DNA from: Phyllostachys edulis
Taxonomy: Eukaryota > Streptophyta > Magnoliopsida > Poales > Poaceae
Length of the DNA: 64,000 bases
Assembly (NCBI GenBank): GCA_036346405.1
Contig: CM070548.1
Location: forward strand, 73,848,628 to 73,912,627
Reading direction: 5' to 3'
Made by a program: the position numbers and the translations under genes
Shown here: positions 1 to 10,259 of the stretch, in pieces
Layout of the letters: every line of letters starts with the position of its first letter
Numbering within the stretch: the first letter of the stretch is position 1
The notes under the pieces: generated by a model
Seen by the model: only the letters and a program-made list of their open reading frames with translations
What the model was told of the DNA's origin: nothing
Database searches by the model: none

Positions 1-474
1 CCTTTGTAGAACACCTTTTTTTTCTCTACCTATGTGCATGGCATCATGTGAATAGTACGAAAGTACTTTATTTTATTTAGCTCTTAGTAATTTCTTTAGT
101 TTCTAACGAAAAAAAATCAAGTGTCTGATGCTCTATATGTTTGCGCCGTTGTGACCATACGGGCCATGTGACATACTAATAAAAAATTATGAAATTTCTA
201 TACATTTTTAATAATATTTTCACACATTATCACTTCATAAAATAGGTTGTTTTCATAACTAATTATGTAAAGTAGCCAATTAATTGGAAAGAAAGCACAA
301 CTAATTATATAGAAACATTAAGTATCATGCGAATACAATATCCATCATCATGCATGGTTTACACGGCTCTAACATTCGAATCGGCTCATAATCACTTAAC
401 CGACGTCATTTTACCTCATCTTTAAGCATCAATGTGCACCCACAACACAAATTTTCTAGCTACACTGTTGATAC
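1..474. other. Left flank, no gene recognised
   Basis: AT-rich sequence without a convincing reading frame, repeat or RNA gene. It may be the upstream part of the LRR gene that follows, but the LRR frame cannot be carried leftward across it. Confidence 0.5.
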
Positions 475-962
475 TTGGAAAGGCTAAATAACCTGGTTTT
501 AGCAAATAATCAACTTCATGGACCAATTCCTGTAGGAATAAGAAATCTCATCAATCTTGATTTAGCCAACAACAATCTTTCCCGTACCTTACCACCAGAT
601 CTTTGTGCTGGAGTACGGCTGCAGAGTCTTACCGCTGAAAACAACAATTTGTTTGGACCCTTGCCAATAAGCTTGCTAAATTGCACACGCCAAAGTTTTT
701 TTTTCGATGCAATTTATCTCTACGTTCGGAGTTTACCCGAATCTTGCCAATATTAACATGAGCTCAAATAAACTAGTGGGTCAATTATTTCAACGCTGGG
801 TGAGTGCTACAATCTTACTATGCTATGCATCTCAAACAACAATATTGTTGGAGCAATACCGCCAAGCATAGAGCAATTGTCTTGATCGAGGATTTGATGG
901 ACATGTTCCGATAGAAGTTGGCAATCTGCGAAAATTGTTCAATTTGAACCTCACTAACAACT
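475..962 (+). pseudogene. LRR receptor-like kinase, leucine-rich-repeat half (broken)
   Basis: Translated repeats follow the plant extracellular LRR pattern LxxLxLxxNxLxGxIP: 'NNLVLANNQLHGPIP', then 'NLDLANNNLSRTLP', 'LQSLTAENNNLFGPLP', and after two frame changes 'LTMLCISNNNIVGAIP' and 'KLFNLNLTNNW'. The series stops abruptly at about 962, where MULE-type terminal sequence starts. No signal peptide and no start codon of a complete gene are visible. In the family, such ectodomains sit in front of a transmembrane helix and a Ser/Thr kinase. A kinase fragment of the matching type lies on the same strand at 49344, so I infer both halves were one gene. Frameshifts, including one near a T run at about 696, show it is dead. 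That both halves belong to one locus is inferred. Confidence 0.8.
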
Positions 963-1250
963 GGTTTTTTTATTTAATCCTTTTCTAAATAATATTCTAA
1001 AGTTAACCCTCGCTAACTTTATTTCCAATTTTGACCACTTTGGTCACGCCAAGCCGTGCGGCGTGGGCAAAACATTCTGTCATGTTGTTGTCCTCGGTGT
1101 GGCCAAACCTGCCACGCAAGTCCTTGTCCACGCGTTGTACCAGCGTGGAGGGCTTGTGTGGCCGTTGTCATGCTCGCACTCATGGCGTGACAAGCTTGCC
1201 TTGTCACGCCAGCTTGCGTGGCGTGATAGTGGTGACTTAGGTGCCATCAC
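963..1250 (+). repeat. MULE/MITE left terminal region with GGCGTGAC motifs
   Basis: A T-rich terminus is followed by AAAGTTAAC, CTTTATTTCCAATTTT and then many copies of GTCACGCC/GGCGTGAC in both orientations. The same order of blocks forms both ends of the MITE at 58522-58875, so the two are relatives. Only one terminus is present here. Confidence 0.6.
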
Positions 1251-2499
1251 CCATCTAGTTCGTCATTTTCCCCAAAATTCATTCTTCCTCCCGAGCCTCC
1301 TCTCTCCTCCCCAAATCTGTCGTTGTCGTCGTGTCTCCCACAGGCCCCGTCCTCTGCTCCCACGTCACCCTCCTCCATGTCCTCCTTCCTGCTGCAGTCC
1401 TCCTGCCTACGCCGACCTGCTTTTCCTTCGGCGGGCTCCTCCCTGCGCCCCCTCACTAGTCTCGGCGGCCCCCTCAGCGGCCCCGCGGCTCCCTGCGCCG
1501 ACCTGTATCTTTGGAATTTTTTGTTGTATTGGATTGAGGTAAGAACCGGTCTCCCTCTATGATTTTTTTTTGTTTTTGTTTTACAAGAATGTGTGATTAT
1601 AGATTGGTGATTGGTGATTGTAGAACGGATTGGTGAATGTGTTCCAATTGGTGATTGTAGAACATAAAACTGCAATTTTTTCCTTTTTTGGCTATACTGG
1701 AATGAGGATGGTGTTCTTGGATTTATACATGAAAGGGTAAATTGTCTTGTTCATAAAGATGGAGGTTGCGGTTTGTAGCCTTCAGCTTTTAGGGAATCAG
1801 CTATGCCATAAGATATTTGTTGAAATGCCGAATAGAAGAAAGTTTGTAGTTTGTAGAAGGCGGTTCCATGTTCCAACAGAAAGAATATAAATAAAGATTG
1901 TTGTCCATTGCTTCTGTATATGATATCACTTAAACTCAGCTTTCACGAAGTACAATGTTCATTGTGATTCTTCATTGCAATTCTGAATGCTATTTTGTCA
2001 TTACAAGTCTAAGCATGAACACTGCATTTTTGAACTTCTGAACTGAAGGCGCGTTGGATCTAACAGTGCTATCCATTAATCTACTCTTAAGCTTCGTGGA
2101 ATGCAGCGCCTGTTCCAATTATGTGTAGTGGTTTTGTGTACTCGCCTTCTAGTACTAGAGTCTCTTGGTGTAGCAAGAGTTTGTTTATATAGTGTAGTTT
2201 GCTTTAACAATGTTAAATGTATGGAGTAGGCCACGAGCTAGAGTTAAGACAGTGCAAATTGTTGTCGTGATCTTGGGTGTTCATTTATGTTTGTTGAATT
2301 GCATAATCCTATGAGTTGACTGAATATTTTTCAAAATGTTGGATGATTGGAGCCTGGAAGTCGGATCTTTGCAACTATTACAAATATAGTATTATTATTT
2401 TCACATGATAAATCCAAATACTTTTATGTATATTAGTGGTCAAAGATTTGAAAGAAAAGTGCAATGCAAGGACATATTGTTCAAACTAGCATTTGAATT
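1251..2499 (+). other. MULE leader region, no confident gene
   Basis: A C/T-rich stretch (about 1280-1500) resembles a plant 5' leader, followed by AT-rich sequence like an intron. Open frames here are low-complexity Pro/Ser/Arg products and I do not accept them as genes. It probably is the transcribed leader and first intron of the transposase, interrupted at 2500 by Copia-1. Confidence 0.4.
2495..2499. repeat. Target-site duplication of Copia-1, left copy
   Basis: GAATT directly before the first TG of the 5' LTR; the same GAATT follows the 3' LTR at 12411-12415. Five bases is the usual duplication for Copia elements, and the perfect match fixes both ends. Confidence 0.93.
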
Positions 2500-4655
2500 T
2501 GTGGATATCATGGGGATATGCCCATGATCTTAGAATGATGAAACAATTGGCAATGTTGCTTTTGGTTTGGAGTTTCACGTGTTTTCGGCAAAGTTAAAAG
2601 GCTGATCTTTAGCCATTTTGGGAATTTGGCTTTGGGATAGATTGAGTTCATAGGCTATAGTGCATATGTGTTGCATGATGCATGTTTTGAGCTAACGTGG
2701 GTCAAGTTGTGAAGAACTTGTTCCCGGATTCGTGTTTGCTTGTCTATTGCTGTGCAGGTGGCTTGCAGGTCAATGACGGTCAACGGCGAGGAGGATCGGG
2801 ACTAAGCTTGGAGAGCTGAGGTCCAGAACGATCATGGATGCCGGGTGAGGTCAAGTGACTCAAGCGTGGTGCAGAATGGACAAGGATGACCGAACGAGCA
2901 GTTCGGTGCGACTGGTTGATCAAGCGGTGCGGGGGTCGGTGCAAGTGCCAAGGTGGTCCGGTGGGAACCGGATGGGAGAGACTTGCCGACACAATGAGAG
3001 CCGCTGAATCAACCTACACGTGGCGCAAGACGGTGCGTCAGGAAGTGGATTAAATCAAGAGATTTGGAGACGACGCTTTAAATTGCGTGCGCATGTGTTC
3101 TGTAATTGTTGGGCCTTAAGAGAGCCCATTAGGTTATTTTTTAGAGCTTGTGGCTGTCATATAAAAGGGGCTAGGATGGGACATCTTAGGGTTGCTGCTA
3201 AAAAAAATAGGAAAGTGCTTTTCTGTGGCGGCGGCATGGAGAGCTTCTGAAAGAACTGATGGCGGCGGCTTGTCCCCAGGAGATTGATGCGTCCGTGAGA
3301 GAAGAAATGGAAAAAGGGGCTTCTGGGGGCGGCGGCTGTTTCCAACAGGAGAAAAAAGATTGAGCGCCCCTGTAGAAGCCGAGTGTGGCGGCGACGCCCT
3401 GTGACGGCCATTTTCGGTGTGCGAAAAGAAGAATCTCTTGGCGACGCTGGTGCTAAAAAAAAGGTGAAGCGATGGCAGCTTGTGCTTGCTGCCCGTGAGA
3501 AAAATCTGGAGGTGGCGGCGTGTTTTCCAGCAGGCCGGCGTCTTCTGCTTTGGCAAAAATCTGTTCACCGTTTTTGTTTTTGTGAGTCTTGTACTTGAAT
3601 CTTGAATCCCTGGCGACCTCTAGTGCTTAGCAGATCTCTTTTTATTGCTAATGGCAGCCATGTTTGATGTGACCGAAACTATTTAAGTTTTATTGTTTGG
3701 TCTGCTGAAATCAATTCGAGTGGTGGCTTGGTCATTTTATTGATTGTCTTGTCAGTTGTGTGTAGCGGCCTGATGTATGATCTGTGGTTTGATAAAAACA
3801 AGAAAGTGCCTTGTCTTTCTATTGAGTCGATCAAAGTCTGGTGGTTACTGTTTTGATTTTCCTATTGCTTTGACTGCTCAGAGAAATTAGATCACTGCGG
3901 CTGCTTAATCAGTTTTGCTGTTTGTATTGTTTTTTAATTCCTTTGGCTCTTGCTGTAAGAGACTAGTAACTTGATTGTCTTGATGTTGCATGAAAATCGA
4001 TCAGGTTGCCTTTTGTCTTAATGTTTTTATTCCTTGGGATGCGTGTGTGTTTGAGTTTTATTGCTTCGGTTGCCTCAAGGGTGCAGGTGAAGTGTTGTTT
4101 AGATTTTTTATTGCCGCCTCTCATGCATCTTTGGTCGGCTCTCGTCCTTGTTGGTCTCTACTGCATTGCGTCGAAGTTTTTTGTTCTTTGTGCGGTTTGT
4201 AGTCGATCATTTCGTGCTACACCGCCCCGCCTTAAAATCTCAAGAAAGCAAGATTCTTGCCGACGGATCTTGAGACTTTGATTTGTAGACAAAAAAAAAA
4301 TATCGATGAGCGTCGGGAGAAAAGCAGGACTTGTGGTGGCCTATGCTGCCCATGAAAACAGGAACCGCTGTAGTAGTTTAGATTTTGAAATCAGTTCTTT
4401 TGTTGCCAGTGCTGTTTTAGATTTTTGTATTACTGTTAGCTGCTACACTTTCAACTTGGGTTTTGATGTGAGTTGTTTTTGGTCTTTTACTTAGGGGTTT
4501 GATCGGATTCAACACAGGTCATCATTGTGCTCAGATATCTTGATCTTCATAGCTTTTATAGCTATTGGAGTGAAAGTAGTGTTGAGTTCGATCGAGGTGA
4601 AAAATAGAGAAAGCGTCTATTCACCCCCCCCTCTAGTCGCCTTTCCGGTCCTACA
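2500..4655 (+). repeat. Copia-1 5' LTR
   Basis: Begins TGTGGATATC and ends GGTCCTACA; the full sequence recurs at 10260-12410. It contains a TATA box near 3160, a GCGGCG-rich leader (3220-3550) and ends in a C-rich run before the primer site. Frames on either strand of this region are LTR shadows and recur in the other LTR. Confidence 0.93.
3158..3168 (+). promoter_or_regulatory. TATA box in Copia-1 5' LTR
   Basis: CATATAAAAGG, the best match to a plant TATA box in the LTR; the same sequence stands at 10918-10928 in the 3' LTR. The U3/R border should fall about 30 bp downstream. Confidence 0.6.
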
Positions 4656-4657
4656 AT

Positions 4658-4670
4658 TGGTATCAGAGCA
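4658..4670 (+). promoter_or_regulatory. Copia-1 primer binding site
   Basis: TGGTATCAGAGCA begins two bases after the LTR end. It is complementary to the 3' end of initiator methionine tRNA, the usual primer of plant Copia elements. Confidence 0.9.
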
Positions 4671-4711
4671 CGGTTTGTTCTTCTCATAGATCTTAACCGG
4701 TCTTTGAAGCC

Positions 4712-7405
4712 ATGGCGACTGACAAGTATTTGACCAAACCACCTATTTTCGATGGAGTTGATTTTGCTTACTGGAAGGCACGCATGCATGCCTACATCGA
4801 AGCTCAAGGGCACGCTATTTGGCTTAAGGTCAAAAATCCATATGTCATGCCAGCCAATGACGATGTGATCAATCCGGATATTGAGGCTAATAGCAAGGCT
4901 CGAATTTTTGATCCAAGGTCTTAGTCGATCTCGAGTTTGAGCGTGGCTCATTTGAGGTCCGCTCACGAGATCTGGAGGACCCTTTGTGACTACCACGAGG
5001 GTTCGACTGCGATCAAGGAAGTGAGACAGAACTAGCTCAAGAAAGAATACTCAAAGATCGAGCAAAGACCTGGTGAGTCTTTAGATGAGCTATGGGGAGG
5101 TTCTCCAAGATTCTTCATGATCTTCGTATTTGTTGATCTTGTTTTCTTGAGTCTGAGAATGCACGCCAGTTTTTGGGTGCTCTTGATGTGAAGGTCTGGG
5201 GGATGAAGATCACATCCATCAATGACAACACTGTCATGAGTGAGCTTACCATGGATAAGCTTTACTCCAGGTTGAAGACGCATGAGATTGACTTTATCTC
5301 GCGTCTCCCCAAGACAGAGTCGATGGCTTTGGTGGTCGACCCATCTAAGGGTAGCTCGTCTGATTCATTTGATTTTGGCTCATTTGGCTTTTCCTTGTCA
5401 GCTTTACATTCTTTGACCGATGAGTAGCTAGAGAGGCTACCTGAGGATTATTTAGCCCTCCTATCCACCAAATTCTCGAGAGTGTACAACAAGGTGAGGA
5501 ATAGGAGGAGAGGTGCCCCGATCACTTGCTTTGAGTGTGGTGAGCCAAACCACATTCGCTCCAGGTGCCCCAAGCTGAAGGGCAAGGAGGAGAGGGACAC
5601 TCGGAGGTGTCCTCAAGCTAAGGATGCGAAACCCAAGAAGACCAACTATCGCAAGTTCGTCAGCCGGGTCCTCGCCGCTCTAGAGAGTGTTGACATGAGC
5701 GATGTGGACTCAGAGACGGAGGACGACGAGGATGACACCCATGGCAAGAAGAAGGCCCAGGACTTCACCGGCATGTGCTTCATGGCTAGCGACAGCCATG
5801 ACGTCAACTCCTCCAACGACGACGATCCTTTCAGCGATCCAGATGAGGTATGTCCCTCACTTGCTGACATGAAACGTGCATTGGTCATTTCTGAACAAAA
5901 ACTAAAAAAGCAAGCTAAAATGATTAAGAGACAGGACACCATGATTGATAATCTGAATTTAGAGGTTGTTAGACTTAAATCTGTTGATGTGTGCGATTCT
6001 TGCTCTAGTTTGCAAAATGAATTGATCAATCTAAAATCTGCTCATTCCTCTATTGTGAATCAATTGAAAGATGCTCTTGATGAACTAGAATCCCTCAAGT
6101 CTAGTCCTGCTTGCATGAATGCTATTGCTTTAGATGTGACTACTGTAGATGCTATTCCTTTGCCTTGTTCAAATTGTGCTTTACTTGAACTAAAATTGGA
6201 TAGTGCTACAAAAGAATTGATGAAATTTGATGCTAGTCACACCTGCTCTCATTGTGAGAAAAATAAGATTAAAATGAAGGAGATGTCTGAAATGATTCTT
6301 TACTCTAAAACTGCTTCATGTGAAAACTGTGTTAAACTCACACTTGAGAATGATGCTTTAAACAAGACACTAGAAGAAAAGGCTAAAATTGAACAATCCA
6401 TGTCCATAACTGCTTCCAAGAAAGTTGTTAATTCTGATTCTTGTACTCTTTTTATTGAACTTGGGCATAATGTAGATAAGATACAAGAAGCATTTAGAGT
6501 TAAGTTCAAAGAGTAGTTGGATAGGATTAGAGATAATTATTGTGTGTCTTGTGAGGCTTTGAAAGCCGAGGTAGCTCATTATAAGGAAAAATGTGATAGG
6601 GCTAGCATATCAAATAAGTGTGCTTCTTGTTATGATCTAGCCAAACAAAATGACTACCTTAAAGAGACTCTTGAGAGATTTATTGGTGGGAAGAAGGACC
6701 TCAACATGATTCTTGACAAATCTAAGGTGAGTGTGAATAATAGAGGCCTAGGATTTGATTCCCTAGAGCATACCAAGAACCATCCACCAAAGGTTGTTAG
6801 AACTGTTAAGAGTGGTCTGTTTGAGGTAGAACCCCCTAAGCCATCCAAGATAGTCTTCAAATCAGCTGGTTTTGCCCAAACCACTTCTAGCAAGATAGGT
6901 GCTTCTACTTTATCAAGTCAGACCCTTCAAAAGGTCAAGTACCATTGCACCTTCTGCAAGAAGAATGGCCATATTGTTGAGTTCTGCTTCTGTAGAGCCA
7001 AGATTGAGAGGAAGGAGAGGATGAGTAACTTGAGAACCATTAGAGGAGTCCCTTCACTGTTTGTAGTCTCTAGAGCCAGCTGACTGCTTTTTCTGCTAGA
7101 CATAGGCCTAGGTTCGTAGAGGACTTCTTTGACTCCTTTGGTGGCTCTAGGAAGCATTCTGGTTTAGGATTTCGTGAGGAGAGACCGCGAGTAGCATCTA
7201 GACAGGGGGAGTACCGACCTTTTGGTAGGTCGATTCGGAGAGGTCTAGGTGGTTCTCGTGTGCATTCTTATGATTTTGATCCTAACCATTTTACTGCTGC
7301 TTCTACTGCTTTGCCCAAGCATCGTGTGACTCAGTACTGGATTCCAAAGTCTCTTATCACTAACCCCAGTACCGAGGCACAGATGTTTCCTGCTTATACC
7401 CTGTA
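4712..7405 (+). pseudogene. gag: Copia-1 gag with coiled coil, CxxC array and two zinc knuckles (stops inside)
   Basis: Capsid/nucleocapsid polyprotein remnant. It starts with ATG at 4712; the N-terminal 'FDGVDFAYWKARM' motif is the Copia gag (UBN2-type) signature. A stop at 4922 and further frame changes break the next 500 bases. From 5482 a long frame carries a CX2CX4HX4C zinc knuckle (about 5530-5570), an Asp/Glu-rich stretch, and a long coiled coil with CxxC motifs at about 5992, 6166, 6244 and 6319. A single TAG at 6514 interrupts it; the frame goes on with CxxC at 6541 and 6619 and a second knuckle (CTFC...H...C, about 6946-6990). A gag-pol linker follows to the stop at 7403. Large coiled-coil gags are typical of Sireviruses. 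It packages element RNA when intact; this copy cannot make a complete protein. Confidence 0.88.
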
Positions 7406-7413
7406 GGTCTGTC

Positions 7414-7620
7414 ATGCGAGGAAGGAGGACATATGGCTTGATTGACTCTAGGTGTTCTCGACACATGACTGGAGGTTCTAGATGGTTCTCCTCTCTCACA
7501 CATGCATCTGGCGACGAGTGGATCACATTTGGAGATGTTTTTACTAGGATCATGACAATCAAGGGCACTGTGAGCTTTCTTACACCTTCATGCCTTTATC
7601 TTCACGATTATTCAGTCCTG
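7414..7620 (+). pseudogene. pol: Copia-1 protease remnant, active-site Gly replaced
   Basis: The frame reads 'GLIDSRCSRHMTG' followed by 'WFSSLTHASGDEWITFGD'. In Copia proteases the motif is DSGCSRHMT; here DSG has become DSR, which should disable the aspartic protease. Similarity ends at about 7600 in sequence with no protein signal, so the rest of protease, all of integrase and most of reverse transcriptase are gone. Confidence 0.82.
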
Positions 7621-8328
7621 GCGTGTTGTGCTTTTCATTGTGCTCATTTGTACCTTATCTGCATGTGTTCTCTTATGATATTCTTCATCATGTCGTTGCG
7701 TGTATTTTGTTTATATATCCTTGTACTATATTGTTATTCACTAGTTTCATGGATGTATAAGCTTGGTTTAGTCTTCATGAGCTTGTGCTGTCTTGTATAT
7801 TCTGTATTCTGCTATTGTTGATCTTTGCCCTGTGTATTCACATGCTTACTTGATTTCCATGTTTTGTTCCTTAACATATCTTATGCTCTCATGATATTGT
7901 GGATACATGGGTCTTGCCATAGCTTTCACTAGCACACTTTACCTTTGACTGTATTATATGATGTGTGTTATGCTATGTGCGTGTTTGCTTGCTCCTATGC
8001 CTTCTTGTGGACTAAGGATAGGTTGAGTTTTGTCATATCTTGGATAGCATATATTGAAATTGAGTTCTCTTTCCATGCTCATGTCTTAAATTGTTGATTA
8101 TATACTTTCATGAGCTTTGGATCATTTGCTGCTATTCTTGCTAGTCATGTATCTTGGTACTGTTTCTCTAGATTTTGTCTCACTAACCCAGTACCAAGAC
8201 ATAGACTTTTCTGTCTCTTTGGTGTAGTCTTTTCAGTTGAGAAGAAGAACATGTGATTCATGATTTCAAACTGTTGGTTCTTCTTCATATGTGCATTCAA
8301 TGATGGCTATCACTTCTTGGAGACAAAG

Positions 8329-8385
8329 AAATTTGAGATGAGAATGATGGGTGAGCGCAACTATCTTCTGGAGCTTCAAGGAATG
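8329..8385 (+). pseudogene. pol: Copia-1 reverse transcriptase scrap
   Basis: 'KFEMRMMGERNYLLELQG' corresponds to the conserved Copia RT segment 'FEMSMMGEL.FFLGLQ'. The frame dies shortly after. It shows that a complete pol once stood here. Confidence 0.75.
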
Positions 8386-8765
8386 GATCTTCATCCATCA
8401 TGACTACATCTCACTGCCAAGCAGTGGGACTCAGGTTCGAGCTTCTATACCCTACATTTGTGTATGGTATCCCTAGTCTACCTTGCATAGCATCTGTTTT
8501 GTGTCAGGTGTTGGGCTTGTTGTGTTCAGGGTAGATAGGAGGCTCTGTTCTAGCACGTGTCTTTTCTAGGCACTCTTCTTATCCCTTGGTTTTCTAGGAT
8601 GCACTCTTCTCACAGCCTAGGTTGAGCTTGTCTCCCAGTCACTAGTCCTTAGCAGGTTTTTGTGTTGCCTGTAGGTCTTTTTAGTGATGGTGTTTCGCTC
8701 CCTAGCTTTTCGAGTTGCTTTCCTAGAGATCTTGTGATGTTTGAAGTCTTTGTGCTAGTTTTGTG

Positions 8766-8858
8766 GAGTCCCAGGCTCATTTGGCAGATATCCTCTCAAA
8801 TCTTTTAGACCCAACAAGGTTTGTCACCTTAAGAAGCGAGTTAGGGATAATTTATCCC
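8766..8858 (+). pseudogene. pol: Copia-1 RNase H C-terminus
   Basis: 'QAHLADILSNLLDPTRF' plus 'LRSELGII' is a decayed form of the final residues of Copia polyproteins (Q.ADI.TKPL....F..LR..LG). It marks the end of pol, directly followed by the first of the polypurine tracts. Confidence 0.82.
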
Positions 8859-8870
8859 TATGGGTTGTTT

Positions 8871-10259
8871 TGAGGGGGAGTTTGTTCTTTTTGCATTCAT
8901 TTGTATTATAATGCATTTTTTTTCAGCAACTTGCATTGTAATATAATCTTGTGGAGCTTTGATTATTATCCTTGTATGACTTGAATTCATACTTTATACC
9001 CTGCCATGTCTTGTGCTAGTTTGCTAGACTTCTGTTGTGGCTTTTTATGTATAGCTTAGCTTTTGCCATGCTAGCTTTATTATCTGTGAGCAAACTGAAT
9101 CATAATATGACTTGTTGGATCTTGTGACTAGTTTTGCTTTAGTGATCCTCTCATGATTCATGCCATGTCATATAGGCTTAATTGAGTCTTGAACTTATTT
9201 TGAGTTTTAAATTGAGCTATGATAATTCTTAAGTCAAGCAAATGAAAAATGAGCTTTTTCTGTGCGAAAAAACTGATCTCACCAATTCTTTCTCATGAGA
9301 CGGCTTGCCATTGCACTAGGCATGAACTCAGGGGGAGTTTTGGATGACCCAGACTATTCTCTTAAGCTTTTGTTGCTTGGGATGGTCGCAGTGAGGCTTG
9401 AGATCTAGCACAATGCTATGAAAACAAATTGGCAATTGGTTGAAGTTTAGAAGGCAGTTGTGGATGGCTCCTAGTCCAGGACTTGCTTTACTAAGATAAA
9501 ACCAATCATTTTCAGCAAAGTGCTCAATGTGCTAAATTCTAAATGCTTGATCAATTTGTTTCAAATCTGAATGCTCAAACTTGACTCTTTTTCTAGGTTA
9601 CGCTCAATCTAAGCTTATAGACATGACTGACTCATTTTTGGATACCTTTAGTTAAACTATGATCTTGAGCACCTTGTCATGTTGTCGATTCATTTAATCT
9701 CAGATTATTGCTATTTTGGCCTTAGCTTTACTGTACATGTTTTGCCATGATTGAATATAGCTTCTTCACATAATATGGCTTGGTGTAATATTTGTACAGT
9801 CTTCATGGATAATCTTCATGGCTCCTTTTGCTCAAGTTAAAAACAAAACAAAAAAAATAAAAAAAATAAAAAATTACAAAATTGCAGCCATTTCATTACA
9901 TTCATGCTCTATCTTCTTCCATGCACCTTGATGAATTCATTGTCAAAGGGGGAGAAAGATTGTCAAAAAATGTCGTTTTAGAGCTTTTCATCTCAATGAT
10001 CAAAGGTCAATTAGAACAATTGTTCTTTCATATGGACCTATGTGAGATTTTGTCGATTCTTTGGAAATTGAAGCTTTTGTGCTTTCTTTTGCTTTATCTC
10101 ACTTGTCTATGCTATTCTGGAGCCAGCTTGGTCTTTTCCATTGTTTTTTCTTGCATTTGGACTAAGTTGTGCCTTTGTGCGAAAACTGCTAGTTTTTTAC
10201 TTTTCAAACCAAACTTACATTTTCTGAGAGATTGCCAATGTGTTCATCAAGGGGGAGAT
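8871..10259 (+). promoter_or_regulatory. Copia-1 3' region with repeated polypurine tracts
   Basis: Purine tracts GAGGGGGAG (8872), CAGGGGGAG (9329), AAAGGGGGAGA (9945) and AAGGGGGAGAT (10249-10259). The last one abuts the 3' LTR and should prime plus-strand DNA. Several tracts between pol and the 3' LTR are a described trait of Sireviruses. Between them is AT-rich DNA with no gene. Confidence 0.75.

Noticed and set aside
1063..1675. Overlapping frames of up to 159 codons on both strands
   Set aside because: Low-complexity Pro/Ser/Arg/Gly products of C/T-rich leader sequence, without family motifs; the coding strand cannot be decided.
3020..3598. Frames in the Copia-1 5' LTR
   Set aside because: They recur in the 3' LTR (10780-11420) with frameshifts between the two copies, so they are LTR sequence, not genes.
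3990..4494. Membrane-like frames (also at 11748-12250)
   Set aside because: Inside the LTR, T-rich composition gives Phe/Leu/Cys runs; frame not conserved between LTRs.
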